NCBI GenBank assembly: GCA_913063125.1
Contig: CAJXZM010000016.1
Span: 1-55,267 of the forward strand
Source: an uncultured Gammaproteobacteria bacterium
GTDB taxonomy: Bacteria > Pseudomonadota > Gammaproteobacteria > Pseudomonadales > Ketobacteraceae
Direction of reading: 5' to 3'
DNA length: 55,267 nt
Shown here: in pieces, positions 27,577 to 36,470 of the stretch
Position numbering within the stretch: the first letter of the stretch is position 1
Layout of the letters: each line of letters starts with the position of its first letter
Position numbers and translations under genes: made by a program
Notes under the pieces: model-generated
The model's input: only the letters and a program-made list of their open reading frames with translations
The model's database searches: none
Told to the model about the DNA's origin: nothing

Positions 27577-28905
27577 ATGATACCAACAAAAGCACGCACT
27601 CAACGCATTTTTGCCATCTCTCTACCCATCATGGGAGGTATGGTATCTCAAAGCATTTTGAATCTCGTTGACGCGTATTTTGTTGGTAAACTTGGCAGTG
27701 TAGCCCTTGCATCCGTTGGCCTCGGCAGTTACGCCGCTTTTTTAGCCGCCTCATTGGCCCTCGGCCTTGGTAGCGCTGTTCAAGCCACCGTTGCGAGACG
27801 CAAAGGTGAAGGGGACCATACCAAGTTCGCAATTCCCTTGAACTCAGGGCTTGTCTTAGCCTTTATCATTTCCGTCCCTTTAATGGCATTTTTCTTTCTC
27901 GCATCAACGCCATTTATGCAGCTTTTATCCAGCGACCCCCTTGTTGCGGCAGCAAGCTCAGAATACTTTACTACTCGGGTACCTGGGATACTTGCACTAG
28001 GGCTTAATTTTAGCTTTCGGGGTTATTGGAACGGCATCAACCGCTCAATGGTGTACATGAGAACCCTCATTGTTATGCATGTGAGTAATGCCGTGCTTAG
28101 TTACGGTTTTATTTTTGGTGCGTTTGGTTTGCCCGAATTAGGGGTACCTGGCGCAGGGCTTGGCACGACCCTCGCCTTATTTATCGCAAGTCTTTTATAT
28201 TTCCTACAATGTTATATGTATTCTCGCCCATCGGGATTTCTTGCAAAGCTCCCTACCACCCAAGAACTCAATACTATGTTTAAGCTGTCCTTTCCTGCAT
28301 CACTGCAACAATTCTTTTTTGCAGCCGGGCTTACCGCATTGTTTTGGATCGTTGGCCAAATAGGCACAGCTGAGCTGTCTGTGGTTCATGTGTTGATTAC
28401 CTTTGTTTTATTCTTAATTCTTCCATCCATGGGCCTGGGACTGGGCGCCGCATCACTGGTTGGCCAAGCACTTGGACGCGGAGACAAAGATGATGCCTAC
28501 CAATGGGGGAAGGATGTCACCGTACTCGCGATAATCATGCTAACGACGATATCACTCCCTCTATTCTTCTTTCCTGATTTTGCTCTGGGGGTATTCCTAC
28601 ACGAGCCAGCACTAATCGAGCTAGGCCGCACCCCACTTCAATTGTCAGCGCTCTTTATTGGTGTGGATGCCGCCGGGCTAGTACTAATGCATACGTTATT
28701 AGGCGCTGGCGATTCTAAAACCGTAATGAAGATAACCATCGCTACCCAGTGGCTCCTGTTCCTACCTGCTGCCTTTGTCTTTGGGCCAATTCTTGGCTAT
28801 GGTTTGTTCAGTATATGGGTCCTACAGTTACTGCAAAGGCTATTAGTGGCGGTTGGGTTATCTTATCAATGGCGACGCCGTCGATGGGCAAATATTGACG
28901 TCTGA
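27577..28905 (+). CDS. MATE-family efflux transporter
   Basis: A 442-residue inner-membrane protein with about 12 hydrophobic segments and the two-fold repeat of MATE transporters: ISLPIMGGMVSQSILNLVDAYFVGKLG at the start and the matching FKLSFPASLQQFFFAAGLTALFWIVGQIG in the second half. Members export cationic drugs and metabolites using Na+ or H+. The start is supported by an aggaaa site that overlaps the end of metH, only 7 bases away, so the two may be cotranscribed. The substrate is unknown. Confidence 0.88.
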   Translation: MIPTKARTQRIFAISLPIMGGMVSQSILNLVDAYFVGKLGSVALASVGLGSYAAFLAASLALGLGSAVQATVARRKGEGDHTKFAIPLNSGLVLAFIISVPLMAFFFLASTPFMQLLSSDPLVAAASSEYFTTRVPGILALGLNFSFRGYWNGINRSMVYMRTLIVMHVSNAVLSYGFIFGAFGLPELGVPGAGLGTTLALFIASLLYFLQCYMYSRPSGFLAKLPTTQELNTMFKLSFPASLQQFFFAAGLTALFWIVGQIGTAELSVVHVLITFVLFLILPSMGLGLGAASLVGQALGRGDKDDAYQWGKDVTVLAIIMLTTISLPLFFFPDFALGVFLHEPALIELGRTPLQLSALFIGVDAAGLVLMHTLLGAGDSKTVMKITIATQWLLFLPAAFVFGPILGYGLFSIWVLQLLQRLLVAVGLSYQWRRRRWANIDV

Positions 28906-29102
28906 GGTAAATCTCACCCCAAAATACCCACACCTAGGCAAGGGTTATTATGAATCTCCTTAAAATACCGCTTAGATATGGCCATATATCGAAAAATTTC
29001 TTTTCAGCCTAAAAACATACTGGTACCCTTCACGCCTTCGCAGCGCCTGTGTGTTGCTGTATCGGATTTAGTTTGCCAAATCAGTATGTAAGAGAAGTGA
29101 AT

Positions 29103-30764
29103 ATGTACGCTTATAAAGAGTATGACCAAGAATTATTGAATGAGCGCGTAGAACAATATCGCGATCAAACTCAGCGTTTTTTTAAAGGCGAATTATCTGA
29201 AGACGAGTTTTTAATACTCAGACTTCAGAATGGCCTTTATGTGCAACGCCACGCCCCCCTCTTACGTGTTGCCGTTCCGTACGGCATGTTAAACACTGAA
29301 CAAGTTCGCAAGCTTGCGCATATCGCTCGCACTTACGACAAAGGCTACGCCCATATCAGTACCCGGCAGAATGTTCAGTTCAACTGGCCTTCAATGGAGA
29401 ATGTCCCTAACATCCTAGCTGAGTTAGCAAGCGTTCAAATGCACGCGGTACAAACAAGCGGCAACTGCATTCGTAACACGACAACCGATCAATTTGCCGG
29501 TGCTACTGCCAATGAAATAACAGATCCGCGCCCTTATTGTGAAATTATTCGTCAGTGGTCAACACTTCACCCTGAATTTGCCTATTTACCCCGTAAATTT
29601 AAAATTGCGGTAACGGCAGCTACGGATGAAGACAGAGCGGCAATTCGCTTTAACGATGTTGGTTTACGTATCATCAAAAATGATGCTGGCGAAATCGGAT
29701 TCGAAGTATTTGTTGGCGGTGGCCTGGGGCGTACACCCCTCGCAGGCTCACTAATCAAGCCATTTTTGGCTCCGAAGGACTTGCTCTCCTATCTTGAAGC
29801 CACGTTGCGTGTTTATAACCGCTACGGGCGTCGAGACAACAAGTATAAAGCTAGAATCAAGATTTTAGTAAAGGCGCTAACTCCGGAAGTATTTGGTAAA
29901 AAAGTAGACGAGGAATGGCAGCATCTTCGTGATGGTGCACTAGACCTTCCCGATGCCGAAGTTAAGCAGATGCAGAGCTATTTTCCAGAACCTGCTTATG
30001 AAACTCTAGAAAACAACCCTACCTCATTTATAGAAGCAAAAAAAGAAAACGGCGCATTCTCAATTTGGCTTCGCCAGAACACTAACGAACATAAAAAAGC
30101 AGGCTATCAAATAGTCACTCTTTCACTTTCACCAACCGGTGTAGCCCCTGGTGATGTGACTGATAACCAGTTGGACATTATTGCTGACCTTGCAGACAAG
30201 TACAGCTTTGGTGAAGTTAGAAACACTCACAATCAAAACATTGTACTTGCTGACGTCAAACAAGAAGATCTTTTTGAACTCTGGAATACACTGCAAACAC
30301 ACGGTTTTGCAACAGCAAACATCCATACTATTAACGATATCATTTGCTGCCCAGGCGGCGATTTCTGCGCCCTAGCAAATGCAAAGTCACTGCCTATCGC
30401 AGATCAAATACAAAAGCGATTCGATGATTACGACTTTGTTTATGATATCGGTGAAATATCCCTCAATATATCGGGTTGCATGAATGCCTGCAGCCACCAC
30501 CATGTTGGCAACATTGGTATTTTGGGTGTTGACAAAAAAGGCAAAGAATTCTATCAAGTATCCCTTGGTGGTGATGCAGGATTTGGCGCAAATGTGGGCA
30601 AAATCATCGGGCCTTCATTTAACGAAGGCGACGTAGCGGATGTTGTGGAAACCATCATCCGGTTCTATATCGACAGCAGAATAGAAGGTGAAACCTTCTT
30701 AATGACTTACCAACGCATTGGTATGGCACCGTTTAAGGAGAAGGTTTATGCCAAAAATAATTAA
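29103..30764 (+). CDS. cysI: Nitrite/sulfite reductase, CysI-like haemoprotein
   Basis: From the ATG at 29103 (ribosome-binding site agagaag) this is 553 residues, the usual size for the sirohaem/[4Fe-4S] sulfite reductase beta subunit. The cluster cysteines follow the pattern C-x5-C ... C-x3-C: Cys416 and Cys422 (CPGGDFC), Cys459 and Cys463 (GCMNAC). The TSGNCIRNTTTD segment is the sirohaem-contacting loop. It reduces sulfite to sulfide for cysteine synthesis in the cytoplasm. P. aeruginosa has the same kind of CysI next to a DUF934 gene. No flavoprotein (cysJ) gene is visible, so the electron donor is uncertain and may be ferredoxin-like. Confidence 0.9.
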   Translation: MYAYKEYDQELLNERVEQYRDQTQRFFKGELSEDEFLILRLQNGLYVQRHAPLLRVAVPYGMLNTEQVRKLAHIARTYDKGYAHISTRQNVQFNWPSMENVPNILAELASVQMHAVQTSGNCIRNTTTDQFAGATANEITDPRPYCEIIRQWSTLHPEFAYLPRKFKIAVTAATDEDRAAIRFNDVGLRIIKNDAGEIGFEVFVGGGLGRTPLAGSLIKPFLAPKDLLSYLEATLRVYNRYGRRDNKYKARIKILVKALTPEVFGKKVDEEWQHLRDGALDLPDAEVKQMQSYFPEPAYETLENNPTSFIEAKKENGAFSIWLRQNTNEHKKAGYQIVTLSLSPTGVAPGDVTDNQLDIIADLADKYSFGEVRNTHNQNIVLADVKQEDLFELWNTLQTHGFATANIHTINDIICCPGGDFCALANAKSLPIADQIQKRFDDYDFVYDIGEISLNISGCMNACSHHHVGNIGILGVDKKGKEFYQVSLGGDAGFGANVGKIIGPSFNEGDVADVVETIIRFYIDSRIEGETFLMTYQRIGMAPFKEKVYAKNN

Positions 30765-31248
30765 GAAAAGAGAAATCATTGAAGATCAGTGGATTTCTAT
30801 CAACAACCCAGAACAAGATTTAGTCTCTACCGACGCTAGCGCGAACATTATTGTTGAACTTGCTTTTTGGCTAGAGAACAAATCATCGCTTATCGCGAGA
30901 ACAGGTAAAGTCGGCGTTCTATTGCAAGGTTCCGACGAACCAGAGCTATTCCACCAAGAGCTCAATAACATTGACCTAATCGCTATTAACTTCCCTAAAT
31001 TTGGCGATGGACGCGGGTATAGCATTGCGCGCTTGTTATTCGAGCGCTATGGCTACCAAAAAGAGATTCGAGCTGTTGGTGACGTTCTGAGGGATCAATT
31101 ACGCTTTATGGAGCGCTGCGGATTTAACGCATACGCTTTAAGATCCGATAAAAATATCGAAGAAGCTTTAGCAAGCTTTAGCGCTATCTCAGTTGATTAT
31201 CAGTCCGATGTATTGGAAAAGAAACCTATATATAATCGCCGTCCCTAA
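30748..31248 (+). CDS. DUF934 protein, partner of the sulfite reductase gene
   Basis: A 166-residue soluble protein of the DUF934 family (MPKIIKKREIIEDQW start; GDGRGYSIARLLFERYGYQKEIRAVGDVLRDQ is the conserved core). Its role is not established; it is regularly encoded with CysI-type sulfite reductases, so a part in electron supply or assembly is plausible. Its ATG at 30748 lies inside the end of cysI (17-base overlap) and follows an aaggag site, so the two are translationally coupled. Confidence 0.85.
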   Translation: MPKIIKKREIIEDQWISINNPEQDLVSTDASANIIVELAFWLENKSSLIARTGKVGVLLQGSDEPELFHQELNNIDLIAINFPKFGDGRGYSIARLLFERYGYQKEIRAVGDVLRDQLRFMERCGFNAYALRSDKNIEEALASFSAISVDYQSDVLEKKPIYNRRP

Positions 31249-31417
31249 CCCACGACAGGGTACGCTTTAAGAGGGCCCTCGTTCAATTATGGTATCGACA
31301 ATCTTGCCGATACCAACATCCTTCCCTCATATTCCTCATACCTTCTTATTTTTTGCTAAACTTACCTCTAAACACAGCCCTGAACTCAAACTCACTAAAA
31401 GGTAAGCTAATCGTCTT

Positions 31418-32608
31418 ATGGGAAACGAGTCCTTAATATTTTCCATATTCCTTATTTTTAGCGGAGCAGGTGTTTTAGCTTCTTTTGCACTATTCACTCG
31501 CCAGCCTCTTATCGTCGCGTACATTGTACTTGGTGTATTATTTGGCCCTTATGGTTTTGAGCTCGTTAAAGACGCCAAGACCCTTGAAGAAATTGGGCAT
31601 ATTGGCATCATGTTTTTACTGTTTCTACTTGGGCTCGATTTACAACCAAGAAACTTCCTTCAGCTTCTATCAAAAACCGCATTAGTGGCCATTCTAAGCG
31701 CCCTAGCTCTTGGCCTTACTGGATTCAGCATAAGTTACTTGTTTGGTTTTAATTTTATGGAAAGCTCAATAATCGGAATCGCCACTACTTTTTCAAGTAC
31801 CATCATCGGCATAAAATTATTACCTACCACCGTACTTCATCACAAACATACGGGCGAAATACTTATTTCGATATTACTACTACAAGACATTCTCGCCATA
31901 ATCGTACTGATAGTGCTCAACAGCGGCAACAGTGTCGGCAGTGGCGATGCCACCAGTATAGAAAATCCAGCTCAAATAATGCAATTACTCGCCGCTTTAC
32001 CAGCATTAATCCTATTTGCTATGGGCTTTGTTCGATGGGTAATGCTTCCCCTATTCCGCCGCTTCGATCGCTTCCACGAATATATTTTCCTTCTCGCCAT
32101 AGGCTGGTGCCTTGGGCTCGCAGTGATGGCAGAGCACTTTCAACTATCCTTAGAAATTGGTGCCTTTATCGCTGGGATTAGCCTCGCAAACAGTCCCATT
32201 GCACAATATATTGCCATCAACCTAAAACCCCTCAGGGATTTCTTTTTAATTCTGTTCTTTTTTACGATTGGAGCAAACTTCAACCTGACCTTGCTTAGCG
32301 ATATTATCATCCCTGCATCACTGCTTGCAGCCGCTGTATTAATTTTAAAACCAACAGTTTACTCATTTCTTTTGCGCAAAACGGGGGAGGAAAAAAGCTT
32401 ATCTTGGGAAGTGGGTTTCAGACTTGGACAAACCAGTGAATTCTCTCTACTAATAGCCTATATCGCGAGCTCTCTTCATTTTATCGGAGACGAAGCATCC
32501 ATGGTGATACAGGCAACAGCAATACTAACGTTCTTGTTTTCTACCTACATTATTGTATTCAGATACCCATCACCCATTGCGGTATCTGACCGACTGCGAC
32601 GGGATTAG
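31418..32608 (+). CDS. Monovalent cation:proton antiporter (CPA2, KefB-like membrane domain)
   Basis: A 396-residue protein with about 12 hydrophobic segments, matching the membrane half of Kef-type CPA2 antiporters: PLIVAYIVLGVLFGPYG near the start, GIMFLLFLLGLDL, and FSSTIIGIKLLP carry family features. It lacks the C-terminal TrkA-N (RCK) regulatory domain that full-length KefB/KefC have. Its stop overlaps the stop of the convergent oxidoreductase gene by 4 bases, so transcription of the two units must run into each other unless terminators sit inside the genes. Confidence 0.82.
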   Translation: MGNESLIFSIFLIFSGAGVLASFALFTRQPLIVAYIVLGVLFGPYGFELVKDAKTLEEIGHIGIMFLLFLLGLDLQPRNFLQLLSKTALVAILSALALGLTGFSISYLFGFNFMESSIIGIATTFSSTIIGIKLLPTTVLHHKHTGEILISILLLQDILAIIVLIVLNSGNSVGSGDATSIENPAQIMQLLAALPALILFAMGFVRWVMLPLFRRFDRFHEYIFLLAIGWCLGLAVMAEHFQLSLEIGAFIAGISLANSPIAQYIAINLKPLRDFFLILFFFTIGANFNLTLLSDIIIPASLLAAAVLILKPTVYSFLLRKTGEEKSLSWEVGFRLGQTSEFSLLIAYIASSLHFIGDEASMVIQATAILTFLFSTYIIVFRYPSPIAVSDRLRRD

Positions 32609-33615
32609 GCCCCACCGCCTATCGAAACCAAATAACGCCCTTGATGCTTACCATCCAAAACGGTTTCCAGCGCATCAGCCACTCCGTACAACGTGATAGG
32701 CTTACAGAGCAAACCTTCTAAAACACCTGTTTCTCTAAAATTCCATTCGCTGGCTAACATACGCCAAATATCAATTTTCACTTCTAGAGGCAGCTCAACA
32801 GAATCAATTCCCATCAAATTTATGCCGCGAATAATAAACGGAAAAACGCTGGTATTTAGCTCTGTGCTACCCGCCATACCGCAACAAGCAACACTTCCCC
32901 CATATTGCACCGCTTTTAACGCATTAGATAACGTGTCTCCGCCAACTGTATCAACCACCGCCGCCCATTCAGTTTTTAGCATTGGCCTTTTGGTTGGCCC
33001 AGAGATCGTATCTCGATTTATCACGCTGGTCGCTCCCAAAGCAGTAAGCCAAGGGGTTGCAGCTAACTTCCCTGTTGACGCCGTAACTTCAAACCCTAGA
33101 TTGGATAGCAGCCACACTGCAACAGCACCCACGCCACCAGTAGCACCAGTAACAAGGACAGGACCTTGGCTAGGAGCAATTCCAACCTGAAGCAACGTAT
33201 CTACGCACATCGCCGCAGTAAACCCCGCAGTACCTAACACCATTGCTTGACGGCAACTCAACCCCGAGGGCTTATTAACTACCCAGCTTGCAGGAACACG
33301 TATGAATTCGGACAAACCACCCCAAGTATTCATACCCAAATCGTATCCAGTGACAATCACCTCATCACCTTTACTAAAGCTGGGGGAGTCAGATGACTCT
33401 ACGACACCAGCGGCATCAATACCTGGAGTATGTGGAAAGGAACTAGTCACTCCTTTATTCCCACTAGCGGAAAGCGCGTCCTTATAATTTACTGAAGAAT
33501 ACGAAACACGTATAAGCACATCGCCGGGTGGCAAATCGTCTAACTCACGACGCTCAATGCCAGGCAAATAGTATCCGTTGTCTTCCGTTACAACTAGCGC
33601 TTTAAAACCTACCAC
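32605..33615 (-). CDS. YhdH/AcuI-type quinone oxidoreductase (acrylyl-CoA reductase family)
   Basis: A 336-residue medium-chain dehydrogenase/reductase without the structural zinc site, like E. coli YhdH and AcuI, which reduces acryloyl-CoA with NADPH. Typical pieces are RVSYSSVNYKDALSASG, PHTPGIDAAGVVESS, VTGATGGVGAVAVWLL (NADPH-binding glycine motif) and GMAGSTELNTSVFPFIIRGI. It starts 4 bases after the end of sohB and is probably in its operon, as recalled for the PA1832-PA1833 pair. Confidence 0.88.
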   Translation of the reverse strand: MVGFKALVVTEDNGYYLPGIERRELDDLPPGDVLIRVSYSSVNYKDALSASGNKGVTSSFPHTPGIDAAGVVESSDSPSFSKGDEVIVTGYDLGMNTWGGLSEFIRVPASWVVNKPSGLSCRQAMVLGTAGFTAAMCVDTLLQVGIAPSQGPVLVTGATGGVGAVAVWLLSNLGFEVTASTGKLAATPWLTALGATSVINRDTISGPTKRPMLKTEWAAVVDTVGGDTLSNALKAVQYGGSVACCGMAGSTELNTSVFPFIIRGINLMGIDSVELPLEVKIDIWRMLASEWNFRETGVLEGLLCKPITLYGVADALETVLDGKHQGRYLVSIGGGA

Positions 33616-33619
33616 AACC

Positions 33620-34681
33620 CTAAAAAATCCTATTATGTCTAGAGCTAATATTGCTCCACAATCGAGTTAGCGATCGTGTTGCAGCCTTCTCAGCAGCAAA
33701 ACCCAGCTTATCTGCCACGGTCTGCTTTACTTGGTAAGAAATTTCGTAAACATCAGCATCTTTACTAGCCTCGTACAAATAATCATCGCTTGTTTTTAGC
33801 TCATCAACCAGGCCCAATTCCTTCGCTTGAGAACCATACCAATGCTCTCCAGTAGCAACTTTTTCAATATCAAGCTGCGGACGGTTATCGGAAACCATAT
33901 CCTTGAATAAAACATGTGTACTTTCTAACTCTTCAACAAATTTTGCCTTTCCAGCTGCTGTATTTTCACCAAGCATCGTTACCGTACGCTTGTAGGCTCC
34001 CGCGGTATACACGTCGTAATCGACATCGTATTTTTTCATTACCTTGTTAAAGTTAGGCAGCTCTGCAACCACTCCCACTGAACCAAGAATTGAAAATGGG
34101 GCAGCAACTATTTTATCTGCAACACAAGCCATCATATAGCCACCACTAGCAGCAACTTTATCCACGCAGGCAGTAAATGGGATTTTCTTATCAACAATTC
34201 GAGATAATTGCGATGCGGCCAACCCATATGCGTGAACCTGTCCACCGGGGCTTTCCAAGCGAATAACGACCTCATCCTTTACCGTCGCCATGGTTAACAA
34301 CGCTGTTATTTCCGTACCCAACGCCTCAACACCACCTGCCTGCATATCACCATCAAAGTCTAATACAAACACGCGTTTTTTATCTGACTTCTCATCTGAA
34401 TCCGGCTTGCTCTTTTTAGCGGCCTTTTTCTCTTCCTTTTCTTTCTTTTTTTGAGCCTTTTCCTCGTCCTTTAGCTGATCCTTGGTTAATACTGCCACTT
34501 TAAGGGCATCAGCCATATCTTCAAAGGTTTCATTTAGGTGGGTCACCTTTACCTGCCCATGATCATCCTGTCGGCGACTCATAGAGGATGATGCAACCCC
34601 TCCGAACACAATTAATATGGCAATAACAACGGTAACAGCTTCGGCCAAAAACAGCCCATATTCAGCTAACAACTCAACCAC
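33620..34681 (-). CDS. sohB: SohB-like S49-family inner-membrane protease
   Basis: A 353-residue protein with an N-terminal membrane helix (about residues 8-30), a highly charged Lys/Glu linker (about 66-102) and an S49 peptidase domain. Ser179 (DKVAASGGYMMAC) and Lys231 (GAYKRTVT), 52 residues apart, match the Ser-Lys dyad spacing of SppA-type enzymes. SohB is an inner-membrane protease with the catalytic domain in the periplasm, implicated in envelope protein turnover. The short start of 34681 gives the standard MVELLAEYGLF N-terminus. It is followed 4 bases later by the oxidoreductase gene. Confidence 0.92.
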   Translation of the reverse strand: MVELLAEYGLFLAEAVTVVIAILIVFGGVASSSMSRRQDDHGQVKVTHLNETFEDMADALKVAVLTKDQLKDEEKAQKKKEKEEKKAAKKSKPDSDEKSDKKRVFVLDFDGDMQAGGVEALGTEITALLTMATVKDEVVIRLESPGGQVHAYGLAASQLSRIVDKKIPFTACVDKVAASGGYMMACVADKIVAAPFSILGSVGVVAELPNFNKVMKKYDVDYDVYTAGAYKRTVTMLGENTAAGKAKFVEELESTHVLFKDMVSDNRPQLDIEKVATGEHWYGSQAKELGLVDELKTSDDYLYEASKDADVYEISYQVKQTVADKLGFAAEKAATRSLTRLWSNISSRHNRIF

Positions 34682-34736
34682 ACTTTATCCCTCTTTATTC
34701 TGATTAGATTTTGCGTATACGATAACGTAAAACAAC

Positions 34737-34807
34737 GCTTATTACACGGTACCCTTAAACTCGCCTCACAAGGAGAGCCTAGGAATTAGCGGTTTTGTGT
34801 AATAAGC
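34737..34807. other. Structured intergenic inverted repeat upstream of sohB
   Basis: Perfect 11-base outer arms, gcttattacac at 34737-34747 and its complement at 34797-34807, enclosing a second hairpin at 34760-34777 (seven pairs with one mismatch, caca loop). It could end the transcript of the minus-strand membrane-protein gene that stops at 34903 or form a leader structure for sohB. No strong T tract follows on either strand, so it is not called as a terminator. Confidence 0.45.
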
Positions 34808-34902
34808 AATGAATGGTACATCTCATAGCTATATGGGGAGGTTTGAAGGTATTACAAGCTAGAAAAGAAGCATAACTCAAGGATGCCTCATTATTCCTAT
34901 TC

Positions 34903-35556
34903 CTACTCCCACTCCTTTAACGCCAAATCGGCCCGATCATTCAACGGGCGAGCCACTAAACCAGAGTTACCCATGCTTACGGAAAAAATAGCGCCATCTG
35001 CCATGGGCAAAAAAGTCGCACTTCCATAGGTAGCATCCACGATCGACAACCAATGCGCGTTCTTCTTGATCGATGCCCACAAATCGAAACCCAAATCCGG
35101 CTCGCTAAGCGCGTACACTGTACGTTCGGCTGAACGTTCTTGTTCTAATGTGATGTAACGCCCCTGCAAACGATCTAACTTATAGCCAGGCGCAAACCCC
35201 ACTCCAGCAAGAAACCCCTTCCATTTAATCATCCTGGCATCAATCTGCCACAAATCACCGCGTACTTCATACCGCATTTCAGCCCCTCCAGGCTGAGAAA
35301 CAGTTACCTCATAAGTCTGGCGATTACTTTTTTCAAAACTTAGCGTTGCAACGTCTTGCTCTTTTTGCATTTGCTGATAACTAAAAACATTTACCGCTAA
35401 CAAACCAAAAAGCACCGCAACAGCGACAAACACCATTCCCAACGAGCCCCTCAGCCAATTGATAAACCAGTTTTTACGAAATAGCGTTATGACGCCAGCA
35501 ACTAGAAATACCACGCTTATTAAAATGACGATACCGGCTATCCAGTCATACCCCAT
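34903..35556 (-). CDS. Conserved membrane protein, Pseudomonas 'multidrug transporter-like' type
   Basis: From the ATG at 35556, preceded by agagggg, this is 217 residues. It has two N-terminal membrane segments (WIAGIVILISVVFLVAGVITLF and GMVFVAVAVLFGLLAVNVFSY) and a soluble C-terminal domain of about 150 residues rich in strand. Proteins of this shape next to nudC are labelled multidrug transporters in Pseudomonas genomes, but nothing here shows a transport function. It lies 52 bases after nudC on the same strand and is likely in the fimL-nudC operon. Confidence 0.65.
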   Translation of the reverse strand: MGYDWIAGIVILISVVFLVAGVITLFRKNWFINWLRGSLGMVFVAVAVLFGLLAVNVFSYQQMQKEQDVATLSFEKSNRQTYEVTVSQPGGAEMRYEVRGDLWQIDARMIKWKGFLAGVGFAPGYKLDRLQGRYITLEQERSAERTVYALSEPDLGFDLWASIKKNAHWLSIVDATYGSATFLPMADGAIFSVSMGNSGLVARPLNDRADLALKEWE

Positions 35557-35608
35557 GTGTTCCCCTCTTCCATTCCTGGTAAAATCGCAACTTTCCGACA
35601 GTGTGCCT

Positions 35609-36448
35609 TTACCGTCGCAATTGGTCTGCGTATTGGTCGGCATATTGATCAATCAAATGACGAGCTATCGAGCCCGTCGGCGGTACCAGAGGTAACTGAT
35701 CAATAAGAAACCAATCAGCCTCCTGAATCTCAACCCCATCAACTTGTATATCACCGCCTGCAAACTCTGCCTGAAACCCTACCATCAAGGAGTGAGGAAA
35801 GGGCCACGGTTGGCTGGACTTGTAATCAATGTTTTTAATCGACACTCCAACCTCTTCTCGGACTTCTCTTGCAAACGCTTGTTCAAGTGTCTCTCCAGGC
35901 TCAACAAAACCCGCTAACGTACTAAACATCCCTACCGGGAAGGAAGCTGACCTCGCAAGCAAAACCTCAGGTCCACGAGTAATCAAACCGATAACACAGG
36001 GTGATATTCTGGGGTATTGTGTGTAGCTGCAAGAGGGGCATTCCTTTGCCCTATCGGTCCCATGAAACACAGTTTCAGTACCACAGCGGCTACAAAACTG
36101 ATGATCAACATCCCACTGGACAATTTGTAATGCTCTACCTGCAATGAGGAAAACCGTCTCGTCAAATTCCATCATTAGCCCACGCAAGTCCTTTAGAAAA
36201 AAAGGTTCCGGCAGGGTAACGTCATCAGGAATATGAACTGCATAAACTGGCTGCCCATAATAGAGACCAAGAAAATACGTCGATCCGTAATCAACATTCA
36301 ACTCTGAAAATTCAACAACTTGTGGGACCGATGCACCCTGCCCATCATCAAACATCATTAATTGGCCAGCCTGAAAAGCAAACCAAATCACGGGACTATC
36401 GCTGCGGGTAGGAGCTATAACTCCAGGTTCAAAGTTTTCGTATAACAT
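35609..36448 (-). CDS. nudC: NAD(+)/NADH diphosphatase NudC
   Basis: A 279-residue Nudix hydrolase that cuts NADH to NMNH and AMP and can remove the NAD cap from RNA. A zinc ribbon is formed by Cys119, Cys122, Cys137 and Cys140; the Nudix box runs from Gly180 (GFVEPGETLEQAFAREVREE) and the NudC-specific SQPWPFP follows at residues 212-218. The C-terminus has a short internal duplication (QYADQYAD). It begins 22 bases after fimL on the same strand. Confidence 0.95.
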   Translation of the reverse strand: MLYENFEPGVIAPTRSDSPVIWFAFQAGQLMMFDDGQGASVPQVVEFSELNVDYGSTYFLGLYYGQPVYAVHIPDDVTLPEPFFLKDLRGLMMEFDETVFLIAGRALQIVQWDVDHQFCSRCGTETVFHGTDRAKECPSCSYTQYPRISPCVIGLITRGPEVLLARSASFPVGMFSTLAGFVEPGETLEQAFAREVREEVGVSIKNIDYKSSQPWPFPHSLMVGFQAEFAGGDIQVDGVEIQEADWFLIDQLPLVPPTGSIARHLIDQYADQYADQLRR

Positions 36449-36470
36449 CTGTTTATTTAATTGCCTTTAT

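Noticed and set aside
28976-28987. Perfect palindrome atatggccatat upstream of cysI
   Set aside because: Short and AT-rich; does not match a regulator site that I can name, such as CysB.
31271-31314. gagggccctc palindrome followed by a ggtatcg/cgatacc hairpin downstream of the DUF934 gene
   Set aside because: Stable-looking but with no T tract; too little to call a terminator or operator.
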